From contig NZ_CP158190.1 in the NCBI RefSeq assembly GCF_040250305.1, positions 1,024,001 through 1,088,000 of the forward strand: a stretch of 64,000 nucleotides of DNA. The letters are read 5' to 3'. The translations under genes were made by a program, and so were the position numbers. Below the pieces are notes generated by a model. That model ran no database searches. It was not told the origin of the DNA and saw nothing but the letters and a program-made list of their open reading frames with translations. Origin of the DNA: Peribacillus frigoritolerans (GTDB lineage Bacteria; Bacillota; Bacilli; Bacillales; DSM-1321). Shown here piece after piece: positions 8,340 to 17,659 of the stretch (position 1 is its first letter; every line of letters starts with the position of its first letter).

Positions 8340-9908
8340 ATGAGTCTAGAGGCATTTTTGCACAATTTGCATTTTGATATCCAAAAGGCAAGTCCGCCGG
8401 ATTGGGAAGTGGATTGGGAAGATGCACCGCTAACGTATAAGCTTTACCGTGACTTGCCTGTTTTTCCACTCTCACTGGAGGTGCCGCTGACGCTCGAGGG
8501 GGGGAGCGGGCCTTCACGGCAGGACCTCGAAGGAATCGGTCATTTCCTCTGGTACGCATATGGCCTGACCCAAGTCAGCCAGGTTCCGAGATCCTCGGAA
8601 TCTGAGGACCTCATGCAGTCATTCCGGCGTTTTCCGCCATCAGGGGGAGCTTTGTATCCAAGTGAATTGTACGTATACTTGAAGATGGAGGGATTACCTG
8701 CTGGCGTATACCATTATGATGCAGCACACCACCGGTTGGTTTTGGTGCGGGAAGGGAATTTTGATTCCTATTTAACAAAGGCTCTTGGTGAATCCTTTGA
8801 TATGTCAGCATCCTTTGGCACGGTTTTCGTATCGACGATGTTTTGGAAAAACTTCTACAAATATAATAACTTTTCATACCGTCTGCAAGGTCTGGATGCG
8901 GGCGTGCTTCTTGGACAGTTGCTCGAAGTGGCGAAACGGTTTGGAATCGCCGCCGGGGTGTGCTTCCAATTTCTTGATCGGGCCATCAATCATCTGCTCG
9001 GGCTTTCGGAAGAGGAAGAGAGCACGTATGCGGTGATGCCCTTATCGACAGAACCTTCTTTTAGATTTAGAGAAGAAAGGAGTATGGACAGAAATGTCAC
9101 CTCGACGGAATTATTGCTGGAATTGACGGAAATTCAGCCTGAACACTATGTTCGTTCGCAGAGGATCAGGGAATTTCCGTTGCTAACTAAACTGAATGAA
9201 GCATCCATGATCGAATCCACCCAATCATTCCGGCGGATCCATCCAAAGAATGAGGCGGACTCTGAAGGGAAAATTGTAGCGCTTCCTATCGTGAAGCGGT
9301 TGTCCTATGACTTGGCATCAGTTTGCCGGAAGCGATTTTCACCTGAAATGGACTTCGTACTCGGGAAAGTCAGTCAATCGCAACTGGCCGCTCTCCTGCA
9401 GGAGGCAACCGCTTCATTCTCCTATCGAAATGACTTGGATGGAACAAACGAGAACAACGAAAATCGCGTTTCCCTCTATGCTTGCTTATATAATGTGGAA
9501 GACATACAAGATGGTGCATACCATTATGACAGCACGACACATTCATTACGACAGATACAACCAGGAGATCATCGGCTCCTATTGCAATACGGAATGTCCC
9601 TCGATATCATGAATTTTCAGCAAGTGCCGATCTGCATACATGTAGTTGGTGAGCGGGACCATTCCAAAACGCAACTTGGATATAGAGGATACCGCATCCA
9701 GCAAATGGAGGCGGGGATGCTCGTTCAGAAATTACTGCTGGCGTCGTCAGCCCTCGGAATGAACGGGCACCCGCTGCTCGGCTTTGATGTGAATATGTGT
9801 GATGAACTTTATAAGATAGACGGTCCGCAAAGGAAAACGAGCCTGATCCAAATCCCGATCGGACACTATCTGAATCGCCCTTGGCTGAAGGGGAGTCTGC
9901 ATAGTTGA
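8340..9908 (+). CDS. SagB-type FMN azoline dehydrogenase (duplicated nitroreductase fold)
   Basis: 522 residues; ATG preceded by AGGAGG and GGAGG. SagB-type enzymes use FMN to oxidise thiazolines/oxazolines to thiazoles/oxazoles. Two related halves can be seen: residues ~75-240 with SFRRFPPSGGALYPSELYVY and VYHYD, and ~285-510 with SFRRIHPKNEAD and AYHYD. The first half has the classic S-GG-x-YP segment that binds FMN; the second half lacks the GGALYPSE stretch and may be structural. It is the last gene of the modification operon and is followed by a strong terminator. No exporter, protease or immunity gene is visible beside it. Confidence 0.9.
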   Translation: MSLEAFLHNLHFDIQKASPPDWEVDWEDAPLTYKLYRDLPVFPLSLEVPLTLEGGSGPSRQDLEGIGHFLWYAYGLTQVSQVPRSSESEDLMQSFRRFPPSGGALYPSELYVYLKMEGLPAGVYHYDAAHHRLVLVREGNFDSYLTKALGESFDMSASFGTVFVSTMFWKNFYKYNNFSYRLQGLDAGVLLGQLLEVAKRFGIAAGVCFQFLDRAINHLLGLSEEEESTYAVMPLSTEPSFRFREERSMDRNVTSTELLLELTEIQPEHYVRSQRIREFPLLTKLNEASMIESTQSFRRIHPKNEADSEGKIVALPIVKRLSYDLASVCRKRFSPEMDFVLGKVSQSQLAALLQEATASFSYRNDLDGTNENNENRVSLYACLYNVEDIQDGAYHYDSTTHSLRQIQPGDHRLLLQYGMSLDIMNFQQVPICIHVVGERDHSKTQLGYRGYRIQQMEAGMLVQKLLLASSALGMNGHPLLGFDVNMCDELYKIDGPQRKTSLIQIPIGHYLNRPWLKGSLHS

Positions 9909-9916
9909 AGAAGATG

Positions 9917-9959
9917 AAACGAAAGCCTCCATTTCATTTGGATGGAGGCTTTCGTTTTT
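9917..9959 (+). terminator. intrinsic terminator of the thiazole-peptide operon
   Basis: AAACGAAAGCCTCCAT (9917-9932) pairs with ATGGAGGCTTTCGTTT (9942-9957), followed by T residues: a 16-bp perfect stem. Confidence 0.93.
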
Positions 9960-10100
9960 ATTTTGTAGTATGGCAGAGTGCAATAATCTCTGCTGAAGAT
10001 TATACTGAAATAAGAGGTTTTACTACTTTTGGGAATGAATAAGTATATGAAGTTATTAATGCAGTACGCTTTTAACTAAACATTTTAAAGGATGTAGCTT

Positions 10101-11531
10101 ATGGAATGGAAAACGGACAGAAAATCCAAGAAGCCTTTATATAAACAAATAGCAGCTTACATCGAGAGTGGCATTGCTGATGGAACATTTTTATTGGATA
10201 AGCCGTTACCATCTGAACGCTTCTTGGCAAGTGAACTGGGAGTTAACAGAAGCACAGTTGTTGCGGCTTATGATGAATTGGAAGCAAATGGGCTGGTAGA
10301 ACGAAAAAAAGGAAGCGGAACGATGATCAGCAAGGATATCTGGGGAATTACCCGAAAACGTATCCCTAGTTGGAATAGATATATCGAATCGGGTTCTTTT
10401 TTGCCTAATATGCCAGTAACCCAAAGAATACGTAAAGAGACGGAAGGGCATAACCTTATTAACTTAGCTAGTGGGGAGCTTTCAGAAGACTTATTTCCAG
10501 TCCAATCCTTACGTGAAATCATTTCCAATAGGTCCTTCATTGGTAGCTTAGGTTATGATCACCCTCAAGGCAATGCGGTTTTAAGGGAAACGATAGCCAA
10601 TCATGTTAAACAGTATAGGAGAATTAACACGGATCCATCTTCTATACTCATTACTTCTGGTGCACAGCAAGCCCTGCATCTGGTGGTCCAATGCTTGTTA
10701 AAGCCAGGAGATGCCGTTGTATTGGAAGATCCATCATATAGTTACAACCTTCCCATCTTTCAATCCGCGGGCCTAAGAATTTTTCCTTTATCAGTTGATA
10801 AAGATGGCATCAACCCAGAGGATTTACTGGAACTCCATAAAAAACATCGGATAAGGATGATTTTTTTGAACCCTGTATTTCAAAATCCTACAGGAACTGT
10901 CCTTCATATCAACCGTCGTAAAAGGATTCTTGAACTTTCATCCGAATATGGAATACCGGTCATAGAAGACGATCCTTATAGTTTAACTTCCTTTGCCGGT
11001 GAAGAAATTTCCACTCTTAAATCGATGGACAACAACGGAAATGTTTTATATATAAGCTCTTTGTCAAAAATTGTTGCTTCCGGTTTAAGAATTGGGTGGA
11101 TTATAGGACCGAAACCAGTTATTGAGAGACTATCCGATGCTAAGCAGCAGGTTGACTTCGGTCATGGCTCATTCACTCAATGGATAGCAAACGATTTTTT
11201 GGATTCAGAGTATTTTCCTGCCCATCTTGCCTGCTTAAGGGGGCAACTGGAAAAAAGAAGGGATGCAATGGTTTCGAGCCTTCAACAATTCCTGCCAAAA
11301 AAAGTTGATTATTATTCGCCAAATGGTGGAATTCATTTGTGGTGTAAACTGAAAGTGCCATTGCACGAATTAAAGCTACTGGAGGAATCCATCAAAAGGG
11401 GAGTCATATATGTTCCGGGTTCAACACTAGGTACAGATGAGGGATACGTACGCTTTACTTTTGCAAGGGAAAATGAGGATTCCATTCACGAAGGCATCAA
11501 AAGGTTTGCAGAGGCTGTAAAAAGTTTATAA
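10101..11531 (+). CDS. MocR/PdxR-type GntR regulator with aminotransferase-like domain
   Basis: 476 residues. N-terminal GntR winged helix-turn-helix (about 1-75: PLYKQIAAYIESGIADG, then LPSERFLASELGVNRSTV). The rest is a type I PLP-dependent aminotransferase fold (about 110-476) with SLSKIVASGLRIGW, whose Lys should bind PLP, and EDDPYS, the Asp that holds the pyridine ring. MocR proteins are regulators sensing PLP or amino compounds and seldom act as enzymes. AAAGGA precedes the ATG. It stands alone between the thiazole-peptide operon and a repeat block, with its own terminator. Its target is not evident; such genes often act on a divergent neighbour, and none is present. Confidence 0.9.
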   Translation: MEWKTDRKSKKPLYKQIAAYIESGIADGTFLLDKPLPSERFLASELGVNRSTVVAAYDELEANGLVERKKGSGTMISKDIWGITRKRIPSWNRYIESGSFLPNMPVTQRIRKETEGHNLINLASGELSEDLFPVQSLREIISNRSFIGSLGYDHPQGNAVLRETIANHVKQYRRINTDPSSILITSGAQQALHLVVQCLLKPGDAVVLEDPSYSYNLPIFQSAGLRIFPLSVDKDGINPEDLLELHKKHRIRMIFLNPVFQNPTGTVLHINRRKRILELSSEYGIPVIEDDPYSLTSFAGEEISTLKSMDNNGNVLYISSLSKIVASGLRIGWIIGPKPVIERLSDAKQQVDFGHGSFTQWIANDFLDSEYFPAHLACLRGQLEKRRDAMVSSLQQFLPKKVDYYSPNGGIHLWCKLKVPLHELKLLEESIKRGVIYVPGSTLGTDEGYVRFTFARENEDSIHEGIKRFAEAVKSL

Positions 11532-11578
11532 TCATATGGATATTCACGAGAGAGAGTCATGAGGATTCCGTGATTCCA

Positions 11579-11618
11579 GACTGTAGACAAACTTGTTCGG
11601 TTTGCCTGCAGTTTTTTT
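11579..11618 (+). terminator. intrinsic terminator after the MocR gene
   Basis: ACTGTAGACAAAC pairs imperfectly with GTTTGCCTGCAGT, then a run of seven T. Very similar stems occur at 47699-47743. Confidence 0.75.
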
Positions 11619-11619
11619 G

Positions 11620-12091
11620 TACAATTTAGATGTTGATTTCCACTCCAGGCACTCGCTTTCCGCGGGCGGTCCGGGAGCCTCCTCGGCTTACGCCTGCGGG
11701 GTCTCCCGTAGACGCGCTTTTCCCGCAGGAGTCTCGCACCTTCCGTTCCAATCAACTTTGTGTTAACATCCCTTTCCGCCGACTGGCTTCCAAGCCGCAT
11801 CAAAGCAAGCGCCTGTGGTGTCTCGGCTAGCCAGTAATTCGGCAGGAGTGTCGCAAATTTCTTCAATCCAATTAGGGTTACAGTAAAAAAATCATAAAGA
11901 CCGGAGCTGTTTATCGACCCAAACCACACAATATTTCGGAGTTAAAGCACTATATTCGACCTAACCACACAATATTCGGCCGTTGAGGCACTATATTCGA
12001 CCTACCCAGCACTATATTCGACCGTTCACGAATTTTATTCGACCTTCACCTCACTTTTCGGACTTCAATCCTCATTTTGTCTAGAGGCTTA
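11620..12091. repeat. intergenic repeat, copy A
   Basis: A ~470-base unit, repeated directly as copy B. It has a GC-rich core (CACTCGCTTTCCGCGGGCGG onward), a second block (CCGACTGGCTTCCAAGC to GTCGCAAATTTCTTC) and an AT-richer tail with a degenerate ~20-base motif, ACTATATTCGACC. Open frames inside it look like chance. No transposase or terminal repeats of an insertion sequence were seen. Confidence 0.85.
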
Positions 12092-12542
12092 TACAATTTA
12101 GGTGTTGATTTCCACTCCAGGCACTCGCTTTCCGCGGGCGGTCCGGGAGCCTCCTCGGCTTACGCCTGCGGGGTCTCCGTAGACGCGCTTTCCCCGCAGG
12201 AGTCTCACACCTTCCATTCCAATCAACTTTGTTTTAACATCCCTTTCCGCCGACTGGCTTCCAAGCCGCATCAAAGCAAGCGCCTGCGGTGTCTCGGCTA
12301 GCCAGTAATTCGGCAGGAGTGTCGCAAATTTCTTCAATCCAATTAGGGTTACAGTAAAAAAATCATAAAGACCGGAGCTGTTTATCGACCCAAACCACAC
12401 AATATTTCGGAGTTAAGGCACTATATTCGACCGTGGAGGCACTATATTCGACCTACCCAGCACTATATTCGACCGTTCACGAATTTTATTCGACCTTCAC
12501 CTCACTTTTCGGACTTCAATCCTCATTATGTCTAGAGGCTTA
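12092..12542. repeat. intergenic repeat, copy B
   Basis: Direct tandem copy of the unit at 11620-12091. It is almost identical over the core and second block and shorter by one ~20-base tail motif. It begins with TACAATTTAG as copy A does and ends with TCTAGAGGCTTA. Confidence 0.9.
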
Positions 12543-12690
12543 TACAATTTAGATGTTGGTTTCCACTCCAGGCACTCGCTTTTCGCGGGCGGTCCGGGAG
12601 CCTCCTCGGCTTACGCCTGCGGGGTCTCCGTAGACGCGCTTTTCCCGCAGGAGGGCTCACACACCCATTCCAATCACTATTTATAGGCTT
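12543..12690. repeat. intergenic repeat, copy C (truncated)
   Basis: Third, 5' partial direct copy: TACAATTTAGATGTTGG followed by the GC-rich core, ending after CCATTCCAATCAC. The second block and tail are missing. The stretch 12691-13000 holds no gene that I can support. Confidence 0.85.
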
Positions 12691-13012
12691 TAGATAGTGA
12701 CGAAATCATGATCTTTTTCTGTCTTTTTTGTGGAAGCAAGTTAGGTCTGAGTTCCTGCAATACGTGGTATCTTAGCCATTTCTTCAGTGGCGCTTTGCAC
12801 TTTTTTATGTATATTAACGAAAGAATTCAACAAGTGGATGGTGGAAATTTCACTTAATTGGATGGTCCTAAAATTGGTTGTTCTTTTATTATAGAGAAGT
12901 AGGCTTTTTCTAATATATTTACTCATTAAACGTGAAGCGCGATCTACGATGGGAATCGGAATGATTTGAAATGGTTCAAGGAAATAGATAATAATATTGG
13001 GAGGCGTTGTAT

Positions 13013-13207
13013 TTGACGATAAGTGTAATATTAGTAGTAGCCATTAGTTTAGTTGCTCTGGTTGGCACCCTTTCATTAACGGGGAAGAGTGATAGTGATT
13101 ATTCTGCAGCAACGAGAGGGAATTTGTTGAACCTTAGTTATATTTATATTGGTCTTGCCCTTGTATTAACTGTGGGCATCATCTACTTCGTAATAAAATC
13201 AGCCTAA
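13013..13207 (+). CDS. small membrane protein, function unknown
   Basis: 64 residues from TTG 13013, chosen because GGGAGG (12999-13004) is 8 bases upstream; the in-frame TTG at 13007 would sit only 2 bases from it. Two hydrophobic segments (about 2-22 and 40-61) flank a short polar loop (TGKSDSDYSAATRGNL). I do not recognise the family. It is alone on its strand between the repeat block and the YfmQ-like gene. Confidence 0.6.
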   Translation: MTISVILVVAISLVALVGTLSLTGKSDSDYSAATRGNLLNLSYIYIGLALVLTVGIIYFVIKSA

Positions 13208-13300
13208 GATACCGTGAATGATTATTATAATAGACTATCAAAATGCATAGAAATATTGGCTTAATCGTGATTCATAAGACATACTCTATTTGTGAAAAAA

Positions 13301-13316
13301 TGTGAATTTGTTCACA
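13301..13316. promoter_or_regulatory. CRP/Fnr-type palindrome
   Basis: TGTGAATTTGTTCACA fits TGTGA-N6-TCACA, the site class used by Fnr/CRP proteins of Bacillus. It lies about 130 bases before the YfmQ-like gene. Which regulator binds is unknown. Confidence 0.45.
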
Positions 13317-13445
13317 AATGTGACGAAAATTTGAACGAAAAAAATCTGATAGATGGCTTTAAAAAAATGAAACGTTAATAGAACGGTCACATCAAAGAAA
13401 AACTGACCGCCTCTTAAAATAATAATGTAGCGGAGATGATCAAAT

Positions 13446-13895
13446 ATGACATGGCCTGTATTGATTTTGACAATTATCTTAAGTTTGCTCAAATTATTAG
13501 TTACCTGTCTTCCAACCGATGCAGTGAATTGGATTATGAGTAAATTTAAAATACATTCAGAAGTTAGTGACGCGAATTCAATCATAACCTTTGATGGAAA
13601 ACGTTTGGAAGGTGAAGATAAAATTCAAGTGCTTAATTATTTTAACGAAGCTAGGTTTTTGAAAAAAAATCATATATTCCCCGGGAACGAGCAATTGTTT
13701 TTACATCCAGAGAACAGCGGGACTCCAATAATAATTGATGTAAAAAGAGGAAAAAACGATGTTAGATTATTTGTGTACATTTACAACGACCACGTGGACG
13801 TAGTCAAACAGTACAAGAATAAAGTAGTTGCGTATAGTCTTCTTTCCGAGAGCCTTCAAGAACGTTCCATGCCAGTAATAAGGAATTTAATTTAA
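13446..13895 (+). CDS. YfmQ-like protein
   Basis: 149 residues. It has one N-terminal membrane segment (WPVLILTIILSLLKLLVTCLP) and a soluble remainder with mixed alpha/beta character (ITFDGKRLEGEDKIQVLNYFNEA..., then VKRGKNDVRLFVYIYNDHVDVVKQY). The start MTWPVLI and general layout resemble B. subtilis YfmQ, a protein of unknown function; this is recognition by eye. A GGAG site lies upstream, and an intrinsic terminator follows. Confidence 0.65.
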   Translation: MTWPVLILTIILSLLKLLVTCLPTDAVNWIMSKFKIHSEVSDANSIITFDGKRLEGEDKIQVLNYFNEARFLKKNHIFPGNEQLFLHPENSGTPIIIDVKRGKNDVRLFVYIYNDHVDVVKQYKNKVVAYSLLSESLQERSMPVIRNLI

Positions 13896-13909
13896 AAGGA
13901 ACAAAAGTG

Positions 13910-13962
13910 AACTGCACCCCAATTGCCAGTAACAGCTAACCAATTGGAGATGCAGTTTTTTT
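13910..13962. terminator. terminator between convergent genes
   Basis: AACTGCACCCCAATTG (13910-13925) pairs with CAATTGGAGATGCAGTT (13941-13957), then T residues. It serves the YfmQ-like gene and perhaps the convergent RpiR gene. Confidence 0.85.
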
Positions 13963-14052
13963 ATGATGAATAACAAAGGACTTTCGCTCAGATTCAGCTA
14001 AACAAGCAAACTGATAACTTCAATGTACTTTTATTAACGGATCGGCCAAAAG

Positions 14053-14895
14053 TCAGTCGTTCTCGGTTAATACCTTTAAAGTTTTTTCCCTGATGCTAAT
14101 CCTGTTTTTATAATCTTTAGCTACCAACTCTGTATATATTAAATCAAAAAGTAAAAGCAGCGGAAGCAATGGAGAGATGTTTTGTCCCATATGCATGCTG
14201 TTTTTACTTGTGACCAATAGTGATAGATCGCCAAGCTGTGAGAGCTCGGAATTCTTATCTCCAGTAAAGACCAAGATGCGTGCGCCTTGCTTCTTTGCGA
14301 TTTTAACTGCAGAAATTACTTCTTTCGTCGTTCCGGAAATGGAAATGCCGATGACAACACTATTCTCGTTACTTAAAGCTGCATCCATCATGGACTGATG
14401 GGGGTCTGTAATGGTTTCGACAGTTAAGCCGATACGAAAAAACTTGGACTTGAACTCCTGGGCCGCTATACCTGAACTCCCTATTCCATATACATGAATC
14501 TTATTTGCCTTTGTAAGGAAAGATACAGCTTTTTGGATATTGTCATATGTCGTTATATGAAAGGTATTATCGATGATACCTAAGTGATCTTGATACAGTT
14601 TAGCGAAATAATCCACCTGCTTGATGTTCTTCATGTTTTTCGGCGTATTTCGGAGATCCACGAACCTTTTTAACTCATGCCTGAACTCATTAAACCCAGA
14701 AAAGGCTAATTTCTGGCAGAAACGCGTAATGGTTGCAGGTGAAATATGAAGCTTTTTAGCTATTTGACTGATGGTTAACTGACTTACTTCTTCAGGGCGC
14801 TGCAGAATATAATTGGCCAATTCTTCTTCTGTTTTGGTGAACTTGTCCATGCTGCACTCTATGCCATATATGAGGTTTTCTGCTAGATATTCCAT
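14053..14895 (-). CDS. MurR/RpiR-family transcriptional regulator
   Basis: 280 residues from ATG 14895, where GGGTGA lies just upstream; the ATG 12 bases earlier lacks a ribosome site. N-terminal RpiR helix-turn-helix (about 1-75: LTISQIAKKLHISPATITRFCQKLAFSGFNEFR) and C-terminal SIS phosphosugar-binding domain (about 110-265: IHVYGIGSSGIAAQEF and GISISGTTKEV). RpiR regulators of this kind sense phosphorylated sugars. It lies directly downstream of nanE and the PTS gene on the same strand, separated by a terminator, so it probably controls amino-sugar uptake by binding the PTS promoter. Confidence 0.92.
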   Translation of the reverse strand: MEYLAENLIYGIECSMDKFTKTEEELANYILQRPEEVSQLTISQIAKKLHISPATITRFCQKLAFSGFNEFRHELKRFVDLRNTPKNMKNIKQVDYFAKLYQDHLGIIDNTFHITTYDNIQKAVSFLTKANKIHVYGIGSSGIAAQEFKSKFFRIGLTVETITDPHQSMMDAALSNENSVVIGISISGTTKEVISAVKIAKKQGARILVFTGDKNSELSQLGDLSLLVTSKNSMHMGQNISPLLPLLLLFDLIYTELVAKDYKNRISIREKTLKVLTEND

Positions 14896-14995
14896 GTGAT
14901 CACCCATTTCGGATTTCTTATCTGTATTTATAGTTTAATGTATCCATTAGGGACGTCAATAACCGGAGGAACGTTTGCAGCAATTTGAATCGAAC

Positions 14996-15029
14996 AAAAG
15001 ACCCAAACTATTGCCAGTCTGGGTCTTTT
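14996..15029 (-). terminator. terminator after nanE
   Basis: AAAAGACCCA and TGGGTCTTTT form the stem; on the minus strand it ends in TTTTG. It separates nanE from the regulator gene. Confidence 0.8.
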
Positions 15030-15048
15030 CATTACTATGTGCCATTTT

Positions 15049-15741
15049 CTATTCTTGGATAGCGTCCACGAATCTTTTGGTGATTTGCTGCGGCCTGGTA
15101 ATGGCACCGCCCACCACTACAGCATGGACATTCATATCCAATACAGAGCGGGCGATTTCTGGTGTAATGACATTTCCTTCCGCGATCACTTTAGCTTTGT
15201 TCACTGCTTTTACTATTTCTTTGAGGACAGCATAGTCATCCTGATATATTTTCTGGCCGAGAGTTTCGTTCGTATACCCGTATAAAGTGGGCGCCACAAT
15301 GTCGAATCCTAAATCGTCAGCGTATTTGGCTTCCTCAATGGTGGATACATCCGCCATTAGTAGAACATCCGGATATTTTGCTCTTATTTCACTGTAAAAC
15401 TGCTTTAGCGTTTTACCGTCCGGCCTTACCCGGGATGTAGCATCCGTCGCAATGATTTCGGCTTTGGTTTCCATCAATGCATCAATTTCGGCCATGGTGG
15501 GAGTGATATAGACATCGTTTTGTCCATACACCTGTTTAATGATCCCTATGACTGGAAGGTCCACATTTTTCTTGATTTCCATTATGTCAGCTACAGAGTT
15601 TGCGCGAATGCACTTCGCACCGCCTTCTTTGGCAGCAATGGCCATGCGTCCCATAATAAAAGGGCTGTGCAGCGGCTCATTCTCCAATGCCTGACATGAT
15701 ACAATTAAGCCTTTGTGAATTTTATCCAGCACTTGTTGCAT
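15049..15741 (-). CDS. nanE: N-acetylmannosamine-6-phosphate 2-epimerase
   Basis: 230 residues from ATG 15741, with AAGGA ten bases upstream; an earlier in-frame ATG at 15801 lies inside the preceding gene and lacks a ribosome site. NanE interconverts ManNAc-6-P and GlcNAc-6-P. Seen: a TIM-barrel pattern with [16 protein letters not shown] near the start, [49 protein letters not shown] and [11 protein letters not shown], all typical. The gene follows the PTS permease by 31 bases, so the transported sugar is probably ManNAc or a close amino sugar entering as its 6-phosphate. No nanA or nagA lies nearby, so later steps must be encoded elsewhere. Confidence 0.95.
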   Translation of the reverse strand: MQQVLDKIHKGLIVSCQALENEPLHSPFIMGRMAIAAKEGGAKCIRANSVADIMEIKKNVDLPVIGIIKQVYGQNDVYITPTMAEIDALMETKAEIIATDATSRVRPDGKTLKQFYSEIRAKYPDVLLMADVSTIEEAKYADDLGFDIVAPTLYGYTNETLGQKIYQDDYAVLKEIVKAVNKAKVIAEGNVITPEIARSVLDMNVHAVVVGGAITRPQQITKRFVDAIQE

Positions 15742-15772
15742 GTTTAACACGTCCTTATCGTTATCTATGTTC

Positions 15773-17308
15773 TCAATGACCCAAGTATTCTTCCACTTCA
15801 TTTTTGATGATCGTCACTTGGGGACCGTAAACTATTTGAATGCCATTTCCTTTTTTTACGACGCCTTTTGAACCGGTTTGTTTAATGACGTCTTCTTTCA
15901 CCAATGATTCATCCTTTACCGTGACACGAAGACGGGTTGCACAGCAATCGACTATATCGATATTATCCTGTCCGCCTAATCCATTGACGATGGTCTGGGT
16001 TCTCTCTGATGCCGTTACTTGTGTAACAGCGGCCTGTTCATCATCTTCACGTCCGACCACTTTCAAATTCTTCTTCCTGATCAAGAATTTAAAAGTGAAG
16101 TAGTATAGGAAAAACCACGGAATGCCGACGAGAAGTACATACAACCAGTTTGTTTTACTGATGCCCTGGAGTATCCCGAATAAAGTAAAATCAATAAATC
16201 CTCCAGAAAAGGTTTGGCCGATCGTTATATTGAATATATCTGCCATCATGAAGGCAAGTCCGTCAAACAAGGCATGAAAAACATAAAGGATCGGTGCGAC
16301 AAATAAGAAACTGAATTCAAGCGGTTCGGTGATGCCTGTTAAGAAAGAGGTCAAGGCAGCTGAAAGAAGCAAACCGGCCACGACTTTCTTATTTTTAGGT
16401 TTAGCGCAATGATAAATGGCCAATGCCGCGCCAGGCAGACCAAACATCATCGTGATGAACCGTCCCGACATGAACCGGGAAACACCCTCATAATACTTGA
16501 CGGTAGTTGGGTCGGCCAATTGTGCAAAGAAGATATTCTGGGTCCCGCTGACAAGCTGCCCTTTAATCTCCATCGTTCCGCCTAAAGCTGTCTGCCAGAA
16601 GGGAAGGTAGAAAATATGGTGCAGCCCTAACGGCCCGAGCATCCGTAATATGAATCCGTAAAAGAAAGTCCCGATCGTACCTGTGCTCGTTACCAGCGCA
16701 CCTAATTGGTTTATGAAAAGTTGGAAATAAGGCCATACGATAAAAAGCACGGCTCCAACCAAGATGGACGCGAAGGAAACGATGATCGGAATGAAACGTG
16801 AACCCCCGAAAAACCCTAACACTTGCGGAAGCTGAATTTTATTATATTTATTGTGCAAAAGTGCGGCAACGATACCTACTACGATACCGCCAAACACACC
16901 GGTCTCCAGAGTCTGGATCCCGACCGCCATTCCTTGTCCGGCACCTGCCAAATTCTCTTTGGCAAGTTCCCCGTTTATTTGAAGCAGTGCATTTATTGAA
17001 CTGTTCATGACGAAGTAGCCGATCATGGCTGCCAATGCAGCGGTCCCTTTATCCGACCGTGCCAAGCCTACTGCAACACCTACGGCAAAAATAACCGGCA
17101 AGTTGCCGAATACGATGCTTCCTGCAGAACTCATGATCGTGAAAATGGCCTGCAGCCAAGCAAAGTCTAAAAATGGATAGGCCTCAACTGTATTTGGATT
17201 GGAAAGAGCACCGCCAATTCCCAGCAATAAACCGGCCGCTGGCAAAACGGCAATCGGGAGCATAAAAGATTTACCGAACTGCTGCGCTTTCTCAAAAGCT
17301 TTCTTCAT
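15773..17308 (-). CDS. PTS EIIBC permease of the glucose/GlcNAc family, amino-sugar type
   Basis: 511 residues. EIIC membrane domain (about 1-400, several hydrophobic helices; signature segments [18 protein letters not shown] and [16 protein letters not shown]) followed by an EIIB domain (about 430-511) with the phosphorylation Cys456 in DCCATRLRV. There is no EIIA domain, so a general EIIA must supply phosphate. AGGGAGGAAT precedes the ATG. It heads the operon with nanE, which suggests ManNAc or GlcNAc uptake; glucosamine or glucose cannot be excluded. Two cre-like sites lie upstream. Confidence 0.92.
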   Translation of the reverse strand: MKKAFEKAQQFGKSFMLPIAVLPAAGLLLGIGGALSNPNTVEAYPFLDFAWLQAIFTIMSSAGSIVFGNLPVIFAVGVAVGLARSDKGTAALAAMIGYFVMNSSINALLQINGELAKENLAGAGQGMAVGIQTLETGVFGGIVVGIVAALLHNKYNKIQLPQVLGFFGGSRFIPIIVSFASILVGAVLFIVWPYFQLFINQLGALVTSTGTIGTFFYGFILRMLGPLGLHHIFYLPFWQTALGGTMEIKGQLVSGTQNIFFAQLADPTTVKYYEGVSRFMSGRFITMMFGLPGAALAIYHCAKPKNKKVVAGLLLSAALTSFLTGITEPLEFSFLFVAPILYVFHALFDGLAFMMADIFNITIGQTFSGGFIDFTLFGILQGISKTNWLYVLLVGIPWFFLYYFTFKFLIRKKNLKVVGREDDEQAAVTQVTASERTQTIVNGLGGQDNIDIVDCCATRLRVTVKDESLVKEDVIKQTGSKGVVKKGNGIQIVYGPQVTIIKNEVEEYLGH

Positions 17309-17386
17309 AATGATTCCTCCCTCATTTAACGAGCCTTTGATACTCTTTATTTTTTATCGCTCTATACTAGCTATATTAAATCCCCG

Positions 17387-17400
17387 TGAGAGCGTTTTCA
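17387..17400. promoter_or_regulatory. cre-like site upstream of the PTS gene
   Basis: TGAGAGCGTTTTCA matches the cre consensus TGWAANCGNTNWCA at all but one fixed position. It lies 79 bases before the PTS start, so CcpA repression is likely. Confidence 0.6.
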
Positions 17401-17449
17401 ATGCGATGAAAGGTTATATCAACTGTTTTCAATCTTGTGCTTATTTCTC

Positions 17450-17463
17450 TGAAAAAGTTTTCA
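17450..17463. promoter_or_regulatory. second cre-like or RpiR operator palindrome
   Basis: TGAAAAAGTTTTCA differs from the cre consensus at one fixed position and is nearly palindromic. It could be CcpA's second site or the operator of the RpiR regulator. Confidence 0.45.
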
Positions 17464-17607
17464 TTAATAGAAGGTGCTGGATTGAATAAAAAGTTATATG
17501 AATATATTGAAATCTTTATTGCTTATTTTTATAATTCGTGTATTGGTGAGTAAACGTACTATTTAATAAGAAAAAACATTTTTTTTATCCAAAATCCGAA
17601 TATTATC

Positions 17608-17636
17608 TTGTGCAATCAAGAAAAAGTATATATAAT
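17608..17636 (+). promoter_or_regulatory. sigma-A-type promoter of the DUF2294/MpsC-like gene
   Basis: TTGTGC (17608-17613), a 17-base spacer, and TATAAT (17631-17636). Confidence 0.7.
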
Positions 17637-17659
17637 TACCTCAAACGATAGTTTGGCAG

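Noticed and set aside
11486..12400. Open frames within the tandem repeats on both strands
   Set aside because: They appear only because the GC-rich core is repeated; no ribosome sites, no recognisable protein.
11620..12690. Insertion sequence
   Set aside because: No transposase and no terminal inverted repeats or target duplications were seen.
12741..12926. 61-codon minus-strand frame
   Set aside because: No ribosome site before its ATG and no recognisable pattern.
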